Assembly: GCA_017622255.1 (NCBI GenBank) | Contig: JAGARL010000189.1 | Coordinates: 1-9,581, forward strand | Reading direction: 5' to 3' | DNA: 9,581 bases | Origin: Methanocorpusculum sp. | GTDB taxonomy: Archaea > Halobacteriota > Methanomicrobia > Methanomicrobiales > Methanocorpusculaceae | Shown here: positions 7,280 through 9,581 of the stretch, one piece after another | Layout of the letters: the number at the start of each line of letters is the position of its first letter | Numbering within the stretch: position 1 is the first letter of the stretch | Notes under the pieces: generated by a model | Seen by the model: only the letters and a program-made list of their open reading frames with translations | The model's database searches: none | What the model was told of the DNA's origin: nothing | Position numbers and translations under genes: made by a program

Positions 7280-7564
7280 ATGGCACTTTCAGTAGATGTT
7301 ATTGACAAGCTTGCAGCATTAATTACTGCAGCTTTCGGTCTTGTTGCCGCTCTTGCATGGAACGGTGCAATCCAGGCAATCTTTGCAGAAATCTTCGGTG
7401 AGCAGAGTACGATTCCGGCAATGCTCGGCTATGCAGTCTTTGTAACAGTTCTCGCAGTCCTTTTCACCGTCTGGATTGGTGCAGTCTCCAACAAGTCCAA
7501 GGCAATTGCAGAGAAGGCATCCTGTGCAGCAGCAGAAAAACTCCACAGCCACAAGAAGGAGTAA
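7280..7564 (+). CDS. DUF5654-type small two-helix membrane protein
   Basis: This is a 94-residue protein with two hydrophobic segments, about residues 11-34 (ending in NGAIQAIF) and 46-69 (GYAVFVTVLAVLFTVWIGAV). They are joined by a short acidic loop (EIFGEQST), and a charged Lys/His-rich tail ends in SHKKE. The pattern AxxxAFGLVAALAWN followed by the second helix resembles the archaeal DUF5654 family, whose function is unknown. The protein would be a small integral membrane protein; the lysine-rich tail suggests it faces the cytoplasm by the positive-inside rule. It has its own TATA box and a downstream T-tract, so it is probably monocistronic. Family assignment is from memory of the motif pattern; a role in the neighbouring amino acid transporter is not supported by any signature. 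Confidence 0.75.
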   Translation: MALSVDVIDKLAALITAAFGLVAALAWNGAIQAIFAEIFGEQSTIPAMLGYAVFVTVLAVLFTVWIGAVSNKSKAIAEKASCAAAEKLHSHKKE

Positions 7565-7570
7565 AAATCC

Positions 7571-7578
7571 TTTTTTTT
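7571..7578 (+). terminator. Oligo-T terminator after the DUF5654-type gene
   Basis: Eight consecutive T start 7 nt after the stop codon, between it and the next TATA box. This is the longest T-run after any stop codon in the window. Confidence 0.5.
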
Positions 7579-7590
7579 AATCTCTTAAGG

Positions 7591-7597
7591 TATTTAT
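7591..7597 (+). promoter_or_regulatory. TATA box of the carbon-nitrogen hydrolase gene
   Basis: TATTTAT begins 29 nt before the ATG at 7620 and is followed by CCC, like the promoter of the gene at the left edge. No ribosome binding site lies in between, so a leaderless message is expected. Confidence 0.55.
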
Positions 7598-7619
7598 CCC
7601 AGCAGCACAGAATAAGAGT

Positions 7620-8369
7620 ATGCGAATCTGCTGTGCCCAGATAAGTCAGGTGTATGAGGATATTGATACGGCGTTTGCAAGAGCTGAAGAGTATCTTGCA
7701 TCAGCCGATGCAGATATGGTTATTTTCTGCGAGCAGTATGCAACCGGCTGGCGCCCGTCAGTTTCTGCCGCAGATGCGGAGGCTGTGAAGGCCCGCTGGA
7801 TTTCTCTGGCGAAGGAGTATCATACCTGCATTGTTGGTTCCTATCAGCGTCCTGGAGAAGATGCCAAGCCGCAGAATGTGATGCTTGTCGTATCTCCGGA
7901 GGGAGAGGTGCTTGCAGAGTATGCGAAGACACATTTGTTTACGCCGGGAGGTGAGGATGCAGCCTTCTCCGCTGGAAGTGATGCTGTCTGCTTTGAATAC
8001 GGCGGGATGAAGTTCGGTTGTGCGGTTTGTTTTGACCTGCGGTTTCCGGAGCTGTTCCGCGAGTATCTGAAGATGGGTGCGCACTGTGTGATTGTGCAGG
8101 CAGCCTGGCCTGCGGCACGCGTTGCGGACTGGGAACTTCTGCTTCGTGCGCGGGCACTGGAGAATCGAGGATATGTGATTGGGTGTAACTGTATCGGGTA
8201 TGATTCGGTTTGCGGGGTTGATTATCCGGGACGGAGTCTGGTATGCGATTTCGAGGGGCGCGTAATTGAGGATGCCGGGGTGTTTGATGGAGGATTGGGG
8301 TGGGTGTTTGATGTTTCGGAGGTTGTTAGTGGGGTGGAAGAGATGCGGGAGAGGTGGGGGTTGGTTTAA
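7620..8369 (+). CDS. Carbon-nitrogen hydrolase (nitrilase superfamily), omega-amidase/YafV-like
   Basis: This 249-residue cytosolic enzyme has the complete nitrilase-superfamily triad. Glu38 is in FCEQYATGW, Lys103 in YAKTHLF and Cys137 in CAVCFDLRFPEL, with the supporting Glu144. Length and motifs such as AAWPAARVADWELLLRARA and ENRGYVIGCN fit the branch holding YafV and omega-amidases. These hydrolyse 2-oxoglutaramate or 2-oxosuccinamate to the 2-oxo acid plus ammonia. Amide hydrolysis is well supported; the exact substrate is inferred. The C-terminal EEMRERWG parallels the end of YafV-like proteins. The gene has its own promoter and is not obviously in an operon. Its last 180 bases are strikingly rich in G and T on the coding strand, unlike the C-rich codon choice of the transporter and helicase genes. 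Confidence 0.9.
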   Translation: MRICCAQISQVYEDIDTAFARAEEYLASADADMVIFCEQYATGWRPSVSAADAEAVKARWISLAKEYHTCIVGSYQRPGEDAKPQNVMLVVSPEGEVLAEYAKTHLFTPGGEDAAFSAGSDAVCFEYGGMKFGCAVCFDLRFPELFREYLKMGAHCVIVQAAWPAARVADWELLLRARALENRGYVIGCNCIGYDSVCGVDYPGRSLVCDFEGRVIEDAGVFDGGLGWVFDVSEVVSGVEEMRERWGLV

Positions 8370-8383
8370 TTCTCTCTTATCTT
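8364..8383 (+). terminator. T-rich tail after the hydrolase gene
   Basis: A pyrimidine-rich stretch surrounds and follows the hydrolase stop and fills the 12-nt gap to the convergent glycosyltransferase stop. It could end hydrolase transcription, but its T-runs are short and only a 4-bp stem (CTCT at 8374-8377 with AGAG at 8384-8387) is visible. Confidence 0.25.
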
Positions 8384-9542
8384 AGAGTAATTCTATCTGC
8401 TCAACAGGGCTATCCGATGCATGGAGGTGTTTTGTCTTTTCAATGATATCAACAATGTATCTTTCAGTTGATGTTGATATCTTTGAGTAGTCAAGGTACT
8501 TCTTTGATACAAAATAACTTCCAAGTGATTTCACAATTGTGGGGGAGTGTCGCCATATATACCATAATGGATCCTGAGTGAATTTTGTGTTTCCATAGAA
8601 TCCTCTCATTTTGATAATCTTCGGAAGTTCAGTCCTAACGAATGATTCTGCATCTGATAAACTGAGTGAGCTATTTTCTACGATTTCTGGGGCAAGACAG
8701 TTTACGAATCTTTCAAAATATGAGTTGTATACTCCATCTTTTATGTAATCATCAAGATATGGGTGTTGAAGCGAACTTGATTCTGTTTTCTTAAATTTGG
8801 TATTATTTACCAGATTTGAAATATCTCGATAACAATATGGTGAATTAATATGCATCGTCTTTCCCCAAGTAATTGTGAGGAACTCAATTGTAAATTCACT
8901 AAATCTAATATCATTTATGCCACAGCTTTCAAGTGTGTTGTATATTGACTTGTGAATGCTTGTTCTTCTTACTCCCATTAAGTTACTGGAGATATTCTTC
9001 CCTTTTGATGCTGCATTTAATCGATTGACCGCATCAGATTCAAGAAGAGAAACCTGCGTGGGATACATATTTCGCTTAGTATATTTTTTTGGGTTATGTT
9101 TTTCAATGTAATAATAATCGCCTTCACATGTACTAAATTCAGGATTCTCCTCAAGAAATTCAATACATTTACATTGAGTTAATGGAATGCTAAATTCTTT
9201 GTCTGTACAGATTTGTGAGTATTTCGTATTTGCATTCTGTATTCCATCTCCCCACTTCCAGAAAAATCCATCTCCATACTTACCAGGTTTATGATTGTAT
9301 GTTATATGCCTTATTTTCCTATTATAGACTAATGCTATTTCTTGGATAATGTTCTCATTTTTCTGTCTCTTGTTTTCATCAGATGAATCTGCAACAATTA
9401 TTTCACCATATGGATACTGCGCATGATAGTGCAAACATCGTGATAAATAATAATTTCTGTTGTGTGTGGGAATTACTAGTGTCAGCAGGTTAAGTGACTT
9501 ACATTCATTTTTTGCATTGTCTACATTAGTGTTGTTCATCAT
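8382..9542 (-). CDS. GT-A type glycosyltransferase (TIGR00180-family glycosyltransferase-like), AT-rich
   Basis: This 386-residue protein has no signal peptide. Residues 18-55 (LNLLTLVIPTHNRNYYLSRCL, then EIIVADSSDE) are the nucleotide-binding start of a family 2 type glycosyltransferase. The VADSS variant is typical of the proteins named TIGR00180 family glycosyltransferase. The acceptor-side pattern FLEENPEFSTCEGDYY (129-144) also fits. Where the metal-binding DxD is expected, the sequence is ICTDKEF (111-117). The C-terminal half (about 200-386) is unassigned and carries no membrane helix. It probably transfers a sugar to a surface glycan or glycoprotein; donor and acceptor are unknown. 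Base composition is much more AT-rich than every other gene here, with many AAT, ATA and AAA codons, which suggests acquisition from elsewhere. ATG at 9542 or the adjacent ATG at 9539 could be the start; no Shine-Dalgarno is seen. It converges on the hydrolase with 12 nt between stops. Confidence 0.8.
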   Translation of the reverse strand: MMNNTNVDNAKNECKSLNLLTLVIPTHNRNYYLSRCLHYHAQYPYGEIIVADSSDENKRQKNENIIQEIALVYNRKIRHITYNHKPGKYGDGFFWKWGDGIQNANTKYSQICTDKEFSIPLTQCKCIEFLEENPEFSTCEGDYYYIEKHNPKKYTKRNMYPTQVSLLESDAVNRLNAASKGKNISSNLMGVRRTSIHKSIYNTLESCGINDIRFSEFTIEFLTITWGKTMHINSPYCYRDISNLVNNTKFKKTESSSLQHPYLDDYIKDGVYNSYFERFVNCLAPEIVENSSLSLSDAESFVRTELPKIIKMRGFYGNTKFTQDPLWYIWRHSPTIVKSLGSYFVSKKYLDYSKISTSTERYIVDIIEKTKHLHASDSPVEQIELL

Positions 9543-9558
9543 AGGACATTAGAGCTGC

Positions 9559-9568
9559 ATTTAATTTT
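9559..9568 (-). promoter_or_regulatory. Possible TATA box of the glycosyltransferase gene
   Basis: On the minus strand AAAATTAAAT lies about 25 nt before the ATG at 9542. It fits the leaderless geometry of other genes here, but the surrounding AT-rich composition makes such a match likely by chance. Confidence 0.3.
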
Positions 9569-9581
9569 GTGGTATCTCCCC

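Noticed and set aside
8290..8366. Canonical G-quadruplex in the hydrolase 3' end
   Set aside because: G-runs are frequent, but I could not place four runs of at least three G with short loops; only two-tetrad or long-loop forms are possible.
8371..8390. Strong bidirectional hairpin terminator between the convergent genes
   Set aside because: Only a 4-bp stem with a 6-nt loop can be drawn, too weak to call with confidence.
1..9581. CRISPR array, tRNA, rRNA, insertion sequence or inverted terminal repeats
   Set aside because: No regularly spaced direct repeats, cloverleaf-like segments, transposase motifs or long inverted repeats were seen on either strand by eye.

Overview
The window looks archaeal, most likely a methanogen of the Methanomicrobiales (a Methanocorpusculum-like genome is my best guess). 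The reasons are a TIGR00300/ArgZ-type protein beginning at the left edge, a DUF5654-type small membrane protein, and AT-rich TATA boxes 25-30 nt ahead of start codons with no Shine-Dalgarno, as expected for leaderless archaeal mRNAs. The assignment rests on family knowledge and was not tested by a search. Most of the window has a balanced base composition; the last 1.2 kb is clearly AT-rich.

Layout: (1) 1-248, minus strand: 5' part of a TIGR00300 (LOR/SDH, ornithine cyclodeaminase-type) gene that runs off the left edge. (2) 249-317: a very compact divergent intergenic region in which the core promoters of both flanking genes appear to interleave. (3) 318-5042, plus: a 1574-residue superfamily 1 helicase with a DUF4011 N-terminus, a Vsr-like restriction-endonuclease fold and a DUF3320 C-terminus. 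This architecture is associated with stand-alone antiviral proteins. (4) 5079-7220, plus: a permease-ATPase-permease operon for a polar amino acid ABC importer, with no substrate-binding protein in the window. (5) 7280-7564, plus: a two-helix DUF5654-type membrane protein on its own leaderless promoter. (6) 7620-8369, plus: a carbon-nitrogen hydrolase close to the omega-amidase/YafV type, also apparently leaderless. (7) 8382-9542, minus: an AT-rich, probably laterally acquired glycosyltransferase that converges on the hydrolase.

The genes do not form one pathway. The transporter, the amidase and the TIGR00300 enzyme could all touch amino acid nitrogen metabolism, but this is only inference from families. 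The large helicase is the best candidate for an accessory (defence) function, and the glycosyltransferase may mark the start of a surface-glycan or accessory island to the right. No tRNA, rRNA, CRISPR array, insertion sequence or riboswitch was recognised.
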